From contig OX387607.1 in the NCBI GenBank assembly GCA_947568835.1, forward strand, positions 6,953,201-7,017,200: a DNA stretch of 64,000 bases. Reading direction: 5' to 3'. The position numbers and the translations under genes are program-made. The notes below the pieces were generated by a model. It made no database searches. It saw nothing but the letters and a program-made list of their open reading frames with translations, and was not told the origin of the DNA. Below, in pieces: positions 36,525 to 49,600 of the stretch (the first letter of the stretch is position 1; the number at the start of each line of letters is the position of its first letter). Source of the stretch: Protonemura montana. Lineage: Eukaryota > Arthropoda > Insecta > Plecoptera > Nemouridae.

Positions 36525-37475
36525 ATGAACTTTACGCAGGGAATGTCGAACTCTGCAGAATCCCCCTACGGCCAGTCTTACGTGCCTTCGCCTCTGGGAA
36601 GTAATGTGGTTGACACAAATGGAGCGGCGTGGCTCCACACAACTCCTGCTCACATGCCATGGGGCATTAGCCAGCCTCCAGTCGTTCGATTTACAGGGGA
36701 ACCTTCGGAAATGGGACATATTAACTATGGCTTCGGCCATCGAAGTGCTCCCTGTTTGCAATTCAAGAGAAAGATTGATCCTGAACCAGAAGCCATGTAA
36801 GTTTTTATTGTAGTTGCACTTAGTTAGAGACAAATAAACTTTCTGCAGTAGTTTGACACAGATTTATGCAAAGATAGCTTGTGTATTAATCCTTGATATT
36901 TCTTCAGGCCACTAACTAAACTCCATATTACTGAGGAGCGGATGGCTACGCACATGAGTCAACTACAGATCTCTTCCGAAACATCCCCAACAGAACAATT
37001 TCAATATGTGGAACCAGAGCCAATGTTTGATGAGGAATTGCCTAAAGCCTCCACATCCAAAGATGACGATAAAAACAAATTACAAAGACTATTTATCAGC
37101 GACGAAATCAAACGCTTCAAAGATGAAATACTTCCCTCTGCCATTTTGTGCAAGTTGTAAGTACATAGGCAGTTATTATATTAGTATGCAAAGAAAGGGA
37201 AAGGTAAAATTCACTGTTCTGAATCATAATTTTGCAGGCAAAAGCCGTCAACAGCCCTGATGCTGTGGCAGCCACCAGCGGGCCTACTAGATTCCATTAA
37301 GGACAACTTGGGTGCTTCGACAGCTGCTCGAATGGCAGCAGAAGAGGAGGACCGGCTCCGGCAGAATCGAGAAGAAGATATGAGCGTGGCAGACAATAAC
37401 AACTCTACCGCAATTGATCTCAATGCTATCACCTCTCTCAGGTTGGTATTTGGTTTAAAGATGTGTTTTGAGTAA
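36525..37475 (+). CDS. HCFC1R1 (HPIP)-like protein
   Basis: Resembles host cell factor C1 regulator 1, a small protein that binds HCF-1 and promotes its nuclear export. Exons 36525-36796, 36908-37156 and 37238-37475 give 252 residues. Two blocks support the call: TEERMATHMSQLQIS (compare vertebrate EENMATHFSQLSL) and STALMLWQPPAGLLDSIKDN (compare ELLLWRYPGSLIPEALRLL). The vertebrate HCF-binding tetrapeptide (D/E)HxY is not seen; EQFQY is the nearest sequence. I end the gene at the TAA at 37,473, with AATAAA at 37,583; a weak GTTGGT donor at 37,442 could instead lead to another exon, which I could not find. Divergent from the ODAD1-like gene. Confidence 0.7.
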
Positions 37476-37582
37476 GCGTTCAAGATTAGTATTTAGTTAA
37501 TATGCTGTTTGGAAGGCAAAGTAAAACCTTTGCAGTAAAAGTTACAAAATGAATTAGATGCCTGAATAATTAAATAGATCTA

Positions 37583-37588
37583 AATAAA
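37583..37588 (+). terminator. polyadenylation signal of the HCFC1R1-like gene
   Basis: AATAAA about 110 nt past the stop supports 37,238-37,475 as the terminal exon. Confidence 0.45.
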
Positions 37589-38109
37589 GGATTTTAACAC
37601 CTTTTAAGAGATCCTATTAAGCCTTCCAAATTATGCTCTAAGGAAGATAATTTTTCAACAATCTTGCATCTCAACGTTAATATATTATTACTTGCACACC
37701 TATGCATCACCCTTCAATAAAAGCAGTAAATGGTTGCCAAGGGTAACGAGCGAGGGTCGTTCCGTCGGTCGTTCCGCTGTATTTTCATTCTATAGCATTT
37801 TACACATTGAACGTGTGCATTGCCGTTTAAGCCAATTTGCTCATATTTTTGCCAAGTTTTTAGGTTGATATAAGAAAAAAGTTGATTCTTATTCAAAATT
37901 GAACGAGGAATACCAACAGGCAAACTAAATAATGATACGACAACTCTATGGTGGGTAAAAATGCAAAATACCTTGACTGAAAACTGCATAAAACACATTT
38001 TTTACAAGTAGGTATTGAGTTAGCCGCTTTGCAAGCGCAGCAAGTGCAAAACTTGAACCTGTTAGAATTTTAATCTGGACATAGTCCTTAACCTAGATCT
38101 TAAAGCAAG

Positions 38110-38796
38110 CAAAGGGGGTTGAAATTTAGCAGTATAAGAGTTCTCAACTGGGTTTTTTTGCCGGCACCAACATTTCTGAAATCAGCTCACATCACTTTTA
38201 TCACCCACGACACTCATGGAAGCTGCGAGGTGAACGGGTGCACTACTTTTTTATGTAATCGTTGAGATTTAACGTAGACATTGAATCTAACCCTTTAAAC
38301 TAACAAAGGGGGTGAATATATTACGGTAGAGTAGCTCTCGATTAGATATTTCATTCGGTAAGAAAATTGCTGATATTAACCAACATCAATCAGCTCACTC
38401 TTATCACTCACGGCAGCTGGTTGCGTAGCCGTTGCTAGTTTACTGTAAAATTTGTAGTTTAAATGTGTGTTATCTTTAGGGTGTTAAGGGTGTCTAGGAC
38501 ATTAATTAATTTAAATTAATAAGTGGTGCAAAGGTATAGTGATGCCCACAAAGTCAGTGATTTTGTGAATGTGCTTTTAAACCGTTTAAAATGTGAAAAA
38601 CTCCCAATTAACCTTTTTTTTGGACATTTTTGAGACTCCTGGGATCGAATCAAGGAAATAAGAACTCGCTCTGATTGAAGTGGTTCAAAATTGAACTGTA
38701 TGTGAGATCTCAATGATATATTTTTCCCTGGGAACCATTGAGTAACCAAAGGGGGTCCAAATTTTACAGTATAGGAGATGTTAACTAGATATTTTT
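38110..38796. repeat. three degenerate copies of an AAAGGGGGT module
   Basis: Copies at 38,110-38,157, 38,302-38,351 and 38,744-38,796 share, in order, CAAAGGGGGT, an AAATTTTACAGTATA-like word and a TTAACTAGATATTTT-like word. Spacing is uneven (about 190 and 440 bp), so this is not a simple tandem repeat. Confidence 0.55.
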
Positions 38797-39489
38797 CTGT
38801 GGTACAGAAATCCCTAAAATTATTTTACAAACTTTTCTGTCACTCCCACCTTGCATACGGCATCCCTTTTCTGAGAAACTGCACTCCACCCCAAAGGTAG
38901 CTTCAAAATACAAAAACCGGTCAGCTGCATCTTTGCTGGTATCTCCCATCAAAAATTCTACAAGCCCCACCCACTTCACAAACGAAAACATCCTTGCACG
39001 TACTTGCACACTTATGCAAGTAGCCAGCACTCTTGTACCATCCCACCCTGAGCTATTCACACTCAACATTTCCATTCTTGCACATCTCAAAACATCTCAG
39101 GCAATTCTCAAACCCCACAGTAATACATTTGCACATAAATATATAACCACCTACTCTCCCTCATTTTATCAATGACTCCCTCAAACGCAGGACCTTCAAC
39201 ACTAGGCGAATAAAACAATACAACAATGACACCATATACAAGAACATTTCTACCATCATTAATACGATTTACACCTGAAAATGTGATCATTATTATCATT
39301 GTCCCGTTACCATTGCCATTCTCGTTCATTACTATTCCTCACAAATCCTAAACAAGTGACTAACGGCAGAAGCCATTGTGTCGTAACTTGCCGTGAAGCG
39401 CTTCAAAATGATGATGTCAATGTTCGATTATGCCGTAAGACTCTATGAACCTCTACTCGTTTGTTGAAAATTCGACACAAGTATTGAGA

Positions 39490-39880
39490 CCCGATTGTGA
39501 GTGTCCTAGCAATATTTTAATATTAGGAACACTAATACCCTCTCAAAAATTGATGCCAACGTTAAATTGGAGTTACTGGAGATTGACAGGTTGTGACGTT
39601 GTATAGCGTCACTAGAATCAGAGAGACTTTGAGTATTCACAGCCTCTTGGTTCTACTACTTGGAGATCCGTCATTCTCATCAAATACACTTAAGTCCTCT
39701 TAAACGTTATATGTGTAAGTAGCTCAATTGGTTAGAGCAACACCAGCGAAGGTGGAGATCGGGGCTTGATTACCCTTGTAGGCATCAATATTTGAAAGGG
39801 TATTACCGTATTAGTGTTCCTAATAATAAAAATACCCCTCGCATTGCAAGCGTTTGCAATTTAAGTCAGATTTCACATAC
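39490..39880. repeat. tRNA-like dispersed repeat (same family as 29.0-29.6 kb)
   Basis: 39,560-39,690 is the reverse complement of 29,300-29,440. A tRNA-like segment at about 39,716-39,778 reads GTAGCTCAATTGGTTAGAGC, then CACCAGCGAAGGTG, then GGGCTTGATTACCC. It ends in GCATTGCAAGCGTTTGCAAT at 39,841, a terminal word also found at 61.64 kb and, inverted, at 29.15 kb. Confidence 0.65.
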
Positions 39881-40656
39881 CTAGCAAAATTATTGTCTAA
39901 TACTACCTAAAGGCTACCACACTAGCATAGAAAATGGATTGAACTCAGTAATAGATAAAAATCTATTGGAATTGTTTATTGCTATTTCAAAGCCTATGGT
40001 AATTAAATTACATCACCACAATTTTAACAATGGCATCTATTAAGTTCATTTTATATAAATCTAAAACTCCACTAACAACACTCAACTGTAATAAAAATAA
40101 AGCAACATTTCATTATTTACTAACTAACAATGATTCTACCGTTGTTGCAGATTCAATCGATCGGTCGCTACTAATTTGGAAGACGATATGGACTTGTGAT
40201 TTCCGAAATAATCAGATCGGCGAATCTCGTTACATGGATCTTATGTCACGTCTTCTTTGCGGCTTTTAAGTACAGCTTTCTTCAACACATAACCCCTGTA
40301 CTGTGTTATTCTTTCAAAAATATAAATGACTTTATCTTGCAATATGTGAAGCACCATCTTGGTTTGGTATGAATGAAGCATCATCATTCATTTCAACTTG
40401 ACATGTCTCCCCCTGAACAAATAGTCTGTTCAATTTCTTGAAATAAATACTCTGGCCCATCTATTACGCCAGTCATGCATGAGCAATGGGTTAAAAATGA
40501 ACCCAAACGGAATTCCGACGTTATCCTTTGATAAAACCTCATTACTGCTTAAGTCAACTTGAAAGTATAACAAATATAATGGAATTAACAGCCAAAGTGA
40601 GTCGCAATTCCCTCTCTACCTAGAGTGTCCCTCTGATTTACTGGCGGCTAAGTGTG

Positions 40657-43600
40657 TCAGTCTTTGTCGCCTACTGGCTCCCACTCTCGATGCGGTCGAA
40701 CCAAAACAATGTCTTCCTCCGAACCTGATTCGTCGTCGTCCTCGTCAAAGTAAGGCCGGGTTACTTCACTGGACCCTGAAAACGAACGGATTCTCAGGAT
40801 TTGACACAAGTATAAAGTTAAAAGAAAGAGATTTGGTTTCTTGGTTTTGATTTAACAGGTCTTAAGGAATAATAGAATTATTAAGATGTTGACAACACAC
40901 TAACACAGGCCTGCACTTCTTTGCTAGAGGAGTAAGCTATAGACAGCATCGTGATCTAATTTTATAATTAAAAAATTGTGTGAATCACAAATGGGAATCA
41001 CCAGAATTATGAGTCTGTCTTAAGATTTTTGCAAAAAATGTATATATAAAAATAATCGTTTAAGAGATGGTACAAATACGAAAAACAACGTTTAAAATGG
41101 TGTTAAGAAGCTTCTTAAAGAATTAAATTAGCAACAGTACAGACAACGCTGAATAACAGGCCTCGAGTAAAAGAATTTTATATGCTCTTAGTAATTTTGT
41201 ACTGTTCTTCTTAAGACACAATCAACTTTAGATTAAGAAAATCTCGGGAGTCTTGGCCAGGGTCAAAAAGCAACAAGTGATTTACAAGCATGCAATATTC
41301 TAGAGAAAGCATAGCATTGTTACCCCCTCTGATAAAACTTTTCCATTGAAGGCGAATAGATTCTAACCTCTGATGGGCGCTCGGAAAAGCTCGGTCTCCT
41401 TGTCGTCGTCGTCGTAGTATGCTACGCCGTGCTTCTGCGGCAACAGCGAGAAGTCGTACTTGAATCTGCGCTGGTGTCTGCGCTGGCAGCAGGCGTAGCA
41501 GCAAACTCCCAAAGCAACAATCAGCAGACAAATACAGCCTGAGGGACAAAGAGTGGAGTTTGTGTTTTATCCAAAAAAACGTAGCAGTGACTTGACAACG
41601 AGATAGTGGTCATCAAAGTAAAATCAAGATACCTTAGGTCCAGTAGCAGCATACAATTTCAGAACACTAAATTCTCTCAAGGAAGTGAATAATGATTGTA
41701 CTCGCGATATACGCTAACTGTCCACTCGGGACGGCAGTTCTTATCCAGCCAGATAAAAACATGGACATCTATTAGCCCAAGCACTTTGCACCTAAGCTAA
41801 CTAGAAAAAACTCTTCCTGTTACTTTTGGACTTTTATCGTGATTTTCAGTCTATGTCTTTCACTGTTATTTAGTGAGTATTTTAATTAAGAGTGCCTTTC
41901 AGTGTAATTTCAAACTTTTAAACCAGAAAGGGCACTCACCGGCGACCATGATGAATACAAGCCGCGGAAGCCCCATGACGGTCTCGTCCGGCCGCAGCCT
42001 GAAGTTGACCTGCGTGGCCACGTTCCCGTCCGCTACAGTCACCCACTTTGTTTCCGGGAGGAATCCCTCTGCCGCCGCCGTCAACGCTACCTTGCCTGCA
42101 AGCAACGGCAGGAAGAAAGCTCCCGACTGGAGGGCCGTAGTATTGGCGTTGGGCGTCGAAAGATGTGCATTTGCCAGAGGGTGGCTGCCCAGGTCGAGGA
42201 CAATGCCTGAAGAAAGTAGAAAATGTCACCTACTAGTAACCATCGATCACCACCATTGGTCTGCGACGAGTGGAAAAGAGATTTTAAAACCCAACTAGAG
42301 CCCCCTGCTATGTGGGGTAACATGACCTAAAAGCTTCATTGTCTGCAACATATGCAGTTGAAAAACTCCTGTTTTAAATCAAAGAGAAAACCAACTAGAT
42401 AATAATGTGTACAGATGCGGGCTGCATTTGAAAAAATACTGCATGTACTAAGACAGAAGAAACTTTTATAAACTGTACTGGAAGTTCCTGAGCATCATAC
42501 ATCTGTTAGTAGATTTCTACTGCAAGTCAATAAGTCCAGTAATTTTTGGAATGCAACCAGAGACTGGGACAGCAGTTTTCATGCAGCAAGAAGCACATAA
42601 TTTTCAAAGTAACAAGCCACCAATAAACTTCCTTTAGTGTGTCATTTGTACCTTTAATCCCTGTGCCAGTGATGTTGAGGAAAGAGGAGGTGGTAGCATC
42701 GTTGAGAGCCGTAGTGGTAATAACTTCTTTCGTCGGTCTGACAGTGACCTCTTCTTTTTCTTTGACGGCACCTGTGGCAGCAGAAGCTGCCCTTCGCAGT
42801 GTGACTTTCAGTTCTGCTAGCTCGTTGTTGCCGACGGTGAAATCTAGGACTTGTGCTTCGAATCCATCACTGTTTACCTGCAAAATCAAGATATAGTGGA
42901 TATTTGTTCAGTGCACATAGCATTTCTGCTGTAGTTACAACATACGGACAGTATGGTGCCAGTTGATTCTAAATTGCAATGGAAATTACTAAAATTTAGA
43001 AACCAGATTTTAATATAAAAATAGATGCTAATCATGGAGTTAAGGAGATTTTTCATTAAAAAGTACAGACAACGTACCTCTAGCTTGTAGTTTCCGACAG
43101 GTAGCATGGCCTTGAAGTATGCTGCGTTGCGGGTGACTGTCAGAGGCTTGCTCATTCCGCGAACGAATACGATAGCATCGCGCAGGGACTCCCCTCCATC
43201 GTCTTGAACACTACCACGGACACCTGGAAAATGGTAATTGGGGCTTGTTAAGAAATGCCCATTTCCTTGGGAATAACACCGTGATTTTAAAATCATAACT
43301 CAAGGCACGAAAAAAAAAAAAATAGAATGCAGCAAGTTTGGGGCACTTTTACTAGTGGACAACTTAAATTCTCCTAGAAAGTCTGATGACTGATAAACAA
43401 TAATTAATGTAACATGAAGTCTTTAAAGCACTTTTTTCTAACTCAATTACCGCATCAGCTATAGAACAGAAATCTGTAAACTAACCTTGCTGTACTGCAG
43501 ATAAGAACTGCATCAGCGGCTGAAGGTTATGCCGCCAAAGCAGAGACAATTCGGCGGCGATCGGGAACAGCTGGCAAGTGACATGAGCTGTCATCTACAA

Positions 43601-46600
43601 AAAAAAAGCGTTAATTCAACATGATTTCAAAACTTTTAGTGTAATACACAAAGTCACTAAAACACTGCAAAACACTTTTAGTGAACGTTATTGGTAAAAT
43701 TAAAAGGCAAGTAAATTAAATGCTTCGCCACGTGAATGGATAGCAATTTTTTCTAGAACGGGCAATTAAACACATGGTAAGACTTCATTTTGACATGTTA
43801 CATTATTACCTTATGTTACAAAGTGACAATTATTTATGAATATTGTAAACAAATAAATCAATAAGAAAGTCAATGTACTGAGTTATGCAAAAACTGCCTA
43901 AAGTGTCCATACCATCGGAATGTTGAACGTCGTGAATGCAGTCTCTAGCACCATCTGATCCATGTTCATGGTCTGCGTCATGATCTCGCGGTTCGTGCAC
44001 ACATTCGAGCTGCTCATCTCTTGGTGGGATGATGAATAGCGCGTTGCCAGCATTCGGAAGATAGCACCGGTCTCCGAGTCCACGTCCTTCAGCGGGTTGC
44101 TGAAAAGTTGATGGTGGCGTCAGGTTACTGTGGCGGATAGCTAATAATTAAATGCCAATGATGGATAACAGGATATAGTGGTGATGTCTTCCAAACCTAG
44201 TATAAAACAAAGTATAAAAACTGCAAACAATAAAGGTTATACAATACAATACTCCAAGGTTTTGGTTGCAACCCAGGTTGGAATATCTGCTTAACCTATA
44301 CCTATGTATGTGTATATCTACATAAGTCCCTAAATACGTAACCCACAATCTGCGTAGATCCAACTTACCTGAGGCCGATCCCGCCACCCGCGATGTTGAG
44401 CACGATGTCAAATGGGTCCTTCTTGAAGGTGGCCCGAAGTGCAGCAGCCGTCTTGCTCTGCGAGTTGGGGTCGAGCAAGGCCTCACCCGTCTCCGGTTCC
44501 ATCACTAGCGGGCGGAACGGCTCTGTTGAGAACGAGGAGTCCACCTGCAAACCAGTTGTGTTTAGGTTAAGTGGTCGTCAATGAATCGACTCCATCAACA
44601 TGTGGTCTGTGAGCTGGCGGTCATGGATGAGCCATTTATTTAAACGGCAGAATTATGCTAACATGAAATGAAAACACTCGCAGCCATGCAGGAAAATGTA
44701 GCTGTTTCAGGCAATTGGATCTCAATTCTCAATACACTTATACAAAAAAAAAAAATGGTACTTAACTAGTGCTAAGGTTAGATTAAGTAGACATGAGTCT
44801 AAAAACCAGTATGGTGGAACCAGCTTAACCACCTCACAAACCACAAGTTGCCTTAGCACTCATCACATCAATTGATGCTTGTAAATTAGTGCAAGATTCC
44901 TCCATAAAGTCTCAAACAGATATATAACAATGACTAATGAGTGGAGATCTCTGATGAAACTTAAAAAATTAATTCTATCTAAATGGCTTTGGATTTGCAC
45001 TATGGTGTTAGCTTAGCTCCAGAACTTAAACTTAATTTACCGAAGGGAAGATGTGTATGACTGCATTGGCGAGGATCTTAAAGACGAGCGGATCTGCACG
45101 AGCGTGGCCCACGACAAGATGGCGAGCCAATCGGATGGTGAGCTCGCGGCCGAGCGGTTGGGAGGCAAATAAACCACCAAACAGCGCAATGTGGAACTTG
45201 GTTTCCTCAGGCGAGCCCACCTATTGGTACAGAATTGCATTATCACATAGCTCTTTACACACAGCGCCTATGGCAGCTCTGGGGTGTAGTTCTGTAACCT
45301 TTTGACAGTGGAATGAGATAAAATAAGATGAGAGTTTTAATTTGTTCCATTGTTAGCATAGGAAAAAATTGGCCATCTAATCTTATTTAATCTCATTTCA
45401 TTAGCAGGATTGCACCCCTGCTGGTTTTCTTATGAATGACTTGTTTCGGAGAAGAACTTACCGAAGATGCAGAAAAGGCGTCGCATGGCGTACTTTTTGA
45501 GATTTTAAGTTTCAGCGAAATCGCCATCATCACCGAGAGAGATTGTGACAAATGTAACTTCGTAAAATCTAGATGAGTGCACCACTCAACGCCTTTCAAC
45601 ATCTCCAGATGCGCTCCCTCTCTCTCCCTCTTCACCACATTTGTCCAGTCTCTAGGCAAGCTATTTGCATGATTATTTTACTAACATATTTGGAAGTCAG
45701 AGCAGGAAATTTTCACTATTTACAAGTGCAGCAATATCTGTACAGTTTACATTCAGAGTGTCAACGTTTCTTGAAAACAAATAATATTTTCCATTTTAAA
45801 TTATGGGTCATTCCATGTGTAATCACTCACCTCAAACTTTGACCGACCCAGATTTTGATGAAAATTGGTATACTTGTTAAGTTTGTTGACTTAGGGGCTA
45901 TTTTTTAATTTTTTTTTTTTTGGTCCAACCGTTCGGATATTACAAGGGGGGGAAGTTGGGGTCATTTTGCCCCCCGCGCGTGTAGTGACCACCCTTTCTA
46001 CGCAATATCTAGGGTTCTATGGGAGCTACAGAGCTGGGAAAAAAATCATCTGAAAGGTAATTTCATACCCTACCTGAATATGGAAACAAAAATGACGATA
46101 TGTTAATACGAATTTAATTGTGATTTTACACATCTGCATTTTCCAAAATGACCATATCGCTGATGAGTCATTTTTGATTTGCCTGATTTTTTTTCTATAT
46201 GTACAGAACATACATATGATCATGTGTTCCAAAAATCAAGATGGGTGTTCTACTACTTTCCAAGAAAAAAAAATGTTTTCTGCAAATTCATTCATAATAT
46301 AAATTAATATGAACTGAATTTAAGACAACATTCAAGAAAATGATCATTACTTACAATCATAGCTACTATGAAGTACAAATTTGCATATCTTAAGAGAGAT
46401 GTAGTTTACCTTATTGAGGTACATATTTTATAAGCCCTGCTGTTGCCCTGTTGGTGTCTGTAGCCGACAAAAAGTATGTTCGACCAGTTGCCGTGTTGGG
46501 GTCGGCCAGTGTTAAAACATCAGCAAAAGCTACAATTAGTTTGTCTTGTACACTGGGATAAAAATATGATGGAGCTGGTCCATGAGGGTGTAGAAAGTTG

Positions 46601-49600
46601 ACTTGAAGTTCAAGAGACTGTGATGATTTTTCAAGAACACACGCTAGCCACCAGTCTTCGTTGTATGCTACAGTGATGAAACTGCCCACGTCTTTGAACT
46701 CAAACTCGGGTATTTCTGCTGCTGTTGCTTCCTCCTCTTCTTCTTCTTCTTCTTCTTCTCCTTCTTCATTTTTCTCAACAATCTTCACAATGTTGATTTC
46801 TTCAGAAAGAGAAAAGTGTTTCACATGTAAGGAAGTTAGCGATTTTGGGTAGAACGCATGAAAGCTTCTTGTGCCTACGATAGTTTTTAATTCTTTGAAT
46901 CGTTCTTTAAGTTTGATGCCATTTGCTGTAATCTCTTCATTGGCTACAAACACAAAATTTACAGTCCACACATTTTCTGTTGCCCACCGGTAAAAGTCTA
47001 TCGGCGTCATTATTTGGTCGGCATATGGTTTCTGTAAACTTGCCCGTGCTGCATTTCGTTTTACAGTCCCACCAACTCCATCGCATGGTCCTTTACCGTG
47101 GGATGTGGCAAAAAAATGCCACTCAGCAGTTAGTTCGAAGTCAACTTCATGATGGCACAAGTTGGAAAAATTCTTCTTATTCTTATATTGGGCTGCCGCT
47201 CCATCAGAAAAGTAAATTAAATGGGATACATCCGAAATGTTTTGTTTCAGGTGTCTTATCAGGTGCTTTTGGAAAGTGTGCACAGTAACGGTGTCATGAG
47301 TTAGCGAGTCAGAAATGACAACGTAACTTAAATGTTGTATGTCTCGATCTTCAGGCTTAAAGTAACACACAAATGGGTGAAGGGTGCATTGGCTGTTATT
47401 CCAATGGTAACCTTGTGCAGCATCCTGGAGCACAAAAGAATAATTCTCAGCGAAGTCGCCCACTACTAAAACTTCCCCTGGTTTAAGGTTGGCTTTCTTC
47501 TCCTGCATGAATGCCGCTTGCTGCCGTGCAATAAAATCATGATTTCTTAATAAAATGCATTTTTCAATAAAACAGTCAACAAACTCATCTGTAGGTTTCG
47601 TAATTGTCTCTAGGGTACATCTGTCTGTTGACAGCCACTGTTTATAAGTCACAGAGTCTATGAAATTTTCACTGAATGAGATTTCTAGCCATTCACGAAG
47701 TTCATCGGTTCCCGGACAATTGCCACACTTTCCTACAAAGCAGTTGAGAAGCGGGGGGTTGCACATGAGGCTGGCAAGGCAGTGTTGGTATGATTTGATG
47801 GTACCGTCTGAAAGCAAAGGCAGCTTTGCTCCCAAAGCCATCAACTTAACGTTTTGGTGTATCGTACAGACACAGACAGAATGTGTCCCAGCTGCTCCTG
47901 CCAGAACACAATGTTTGGGTCTGAGCTCTGCAAACTTCGAGAATCCAACCTTGATGTCAGGATATTTATCTTTGAAGCTGCGATACACTTCACTTAAGTT
48001 GCTTAACACTAGTCTCTTCTGGCGGTGAACTCGATTGTCACCCACTTTAACCGAGACAAAATCTTTTTTACCCGGCATGACACGGCTTACATCATCATTT
48101 TCATAAAACTCTTCAATCAGTTGAATGCAATCAGGGGAAAGAGTTTTTCCTGCTTTTTGATTTGCAGATGGCAGTATCCCTTGGGCCTTTACTAGTTGTT
48201 TGGTTTTACGTACCAAATGGTTAGATGCATTGAACTCTTGCATTATTCTCTTAATGCTCCAACTTTTTGGAAGCACAGATAAAATTGTTATTTTCTCGCT
48301 TCTGGTACTCGTCTTAAACTTTTCTTTCAGTTGTGCTATTATCTCTGACCCATCACGGATGCTGTCCTTGCACTCCTCTGAAGATGTCAAATCTTCTTTG
48401 CTGATTTCTTCATTACTGGGAGATACTAGTTCCAATCTCTTCTTTACACCTTGTGTTATTTCGCTGAACTTTCTTTTCGAATAAAACATAGATTTACCCT
48501 TTAGTTTGGTGGTATTAATAGGTGACACACCAAATGCAGCTAAAGACTGATTCACGGCATCTGCTTCACAGGGTATGTCCACGAAAGGTAGGTCAAGTTC
48601 AGTGGATTTAGTTGGCGTTAGAACAGAAACGGTTGTTAGTTCCTTCAGCCTGAGCGAGAGCAGCTTACGGCAAGTTGAGCATAATTTCTTTCCAGGGATG
48701 AGGTCGGCAATCTCCAAGTATTTCGTCCTGGATGCTGCATTAATTTCTCTTAACCCATTAACTTTCACTATTCCACAGTGAGCCTGAAACGGATCGCAGC
48801 ATAACTTGTGGTGACAGCTATACAGACGAAGGAATTTCTTTTCATGTAAATGACACACGGTCTTCACATTATCACACTTAGTACGCAGAGCTAATGATAA
48901 CTGCTGGTCACTATTGAAACTTTCAATGCTTTTAATCGCTAGATCTTCGATGGGTCCACATTCTTCTTCAAAGAACAGTCCAATTGAGCACATTATGAAT
49001 CTCTAAATAAAAGGTGCTTGAGAGCAAATTAGCTTCTATCCTCATCAACATGAGGCCAGAGACTGATTGCTTTAGTCCAGACAAGAAATTACCAAACTTT
49101 TTACTTGTAACCTGTTACAACTTGATCCATGATTCAGGAGCATGACAAACAATCTATAGTTGTATTCTAGGGAATACCATTTTAAGATTCTTGTAGATGC
49201 AAGTCCAGACAAGAAATGAACAAACTTTTGACTTCTATGAACTGTTTCAACTTGATCCATGATTTACAGGAATATGGCAAACAATCGATTTGTATTGTAG
49301 AGAATAACATTTCAAGAACATGCAACTGTGCAAACAAAAATCAACTTTAATATAAAATATATGCCAGTGCTCTGATCACAATAATTGTGATCAAAATGCT
49401 GTTCTACTGGCAAAAAGGCACTTTTTTATAGAAAAAATTTTTTTTCTTGGAAAGTGGTAAAACACCCATCTTGATTTTTGGAACACATGATCATATGTAT
49501 GTTCTGTATATATAGAAAAAAAATCAGGCAAATCAAAAATGACTCATCAGCGATATGGTCATTTTGGAAAATGCAGATGTGTAAAATCACAATTAAATTC

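Larger units (their letters stand above)
37476..40656. other. gene-free region between convergent genes
   Basis: No supported coding frame. It contains a three-copy degenerate module (38.1-38.8 kb) and a dispersed tRNA-like repeat (39.5-39.9 kb), listed separately. The 3' untranslated region of carboxypeptidase D probably ends here. Confidence 0.5.

Noticed and set aside
40030-40269. 79-residue frame near the 3' end of carboxypeptidase D
   Set aside because: Low-complexity composition, on the opposite strand in a probable 3' untranslated or intergenic region; no homology.
46661-46852. Poly-Ser frame on the plus strand
   Set aside because: Shadow of the poly-Glu stretch of the transposase on the opposite strand.
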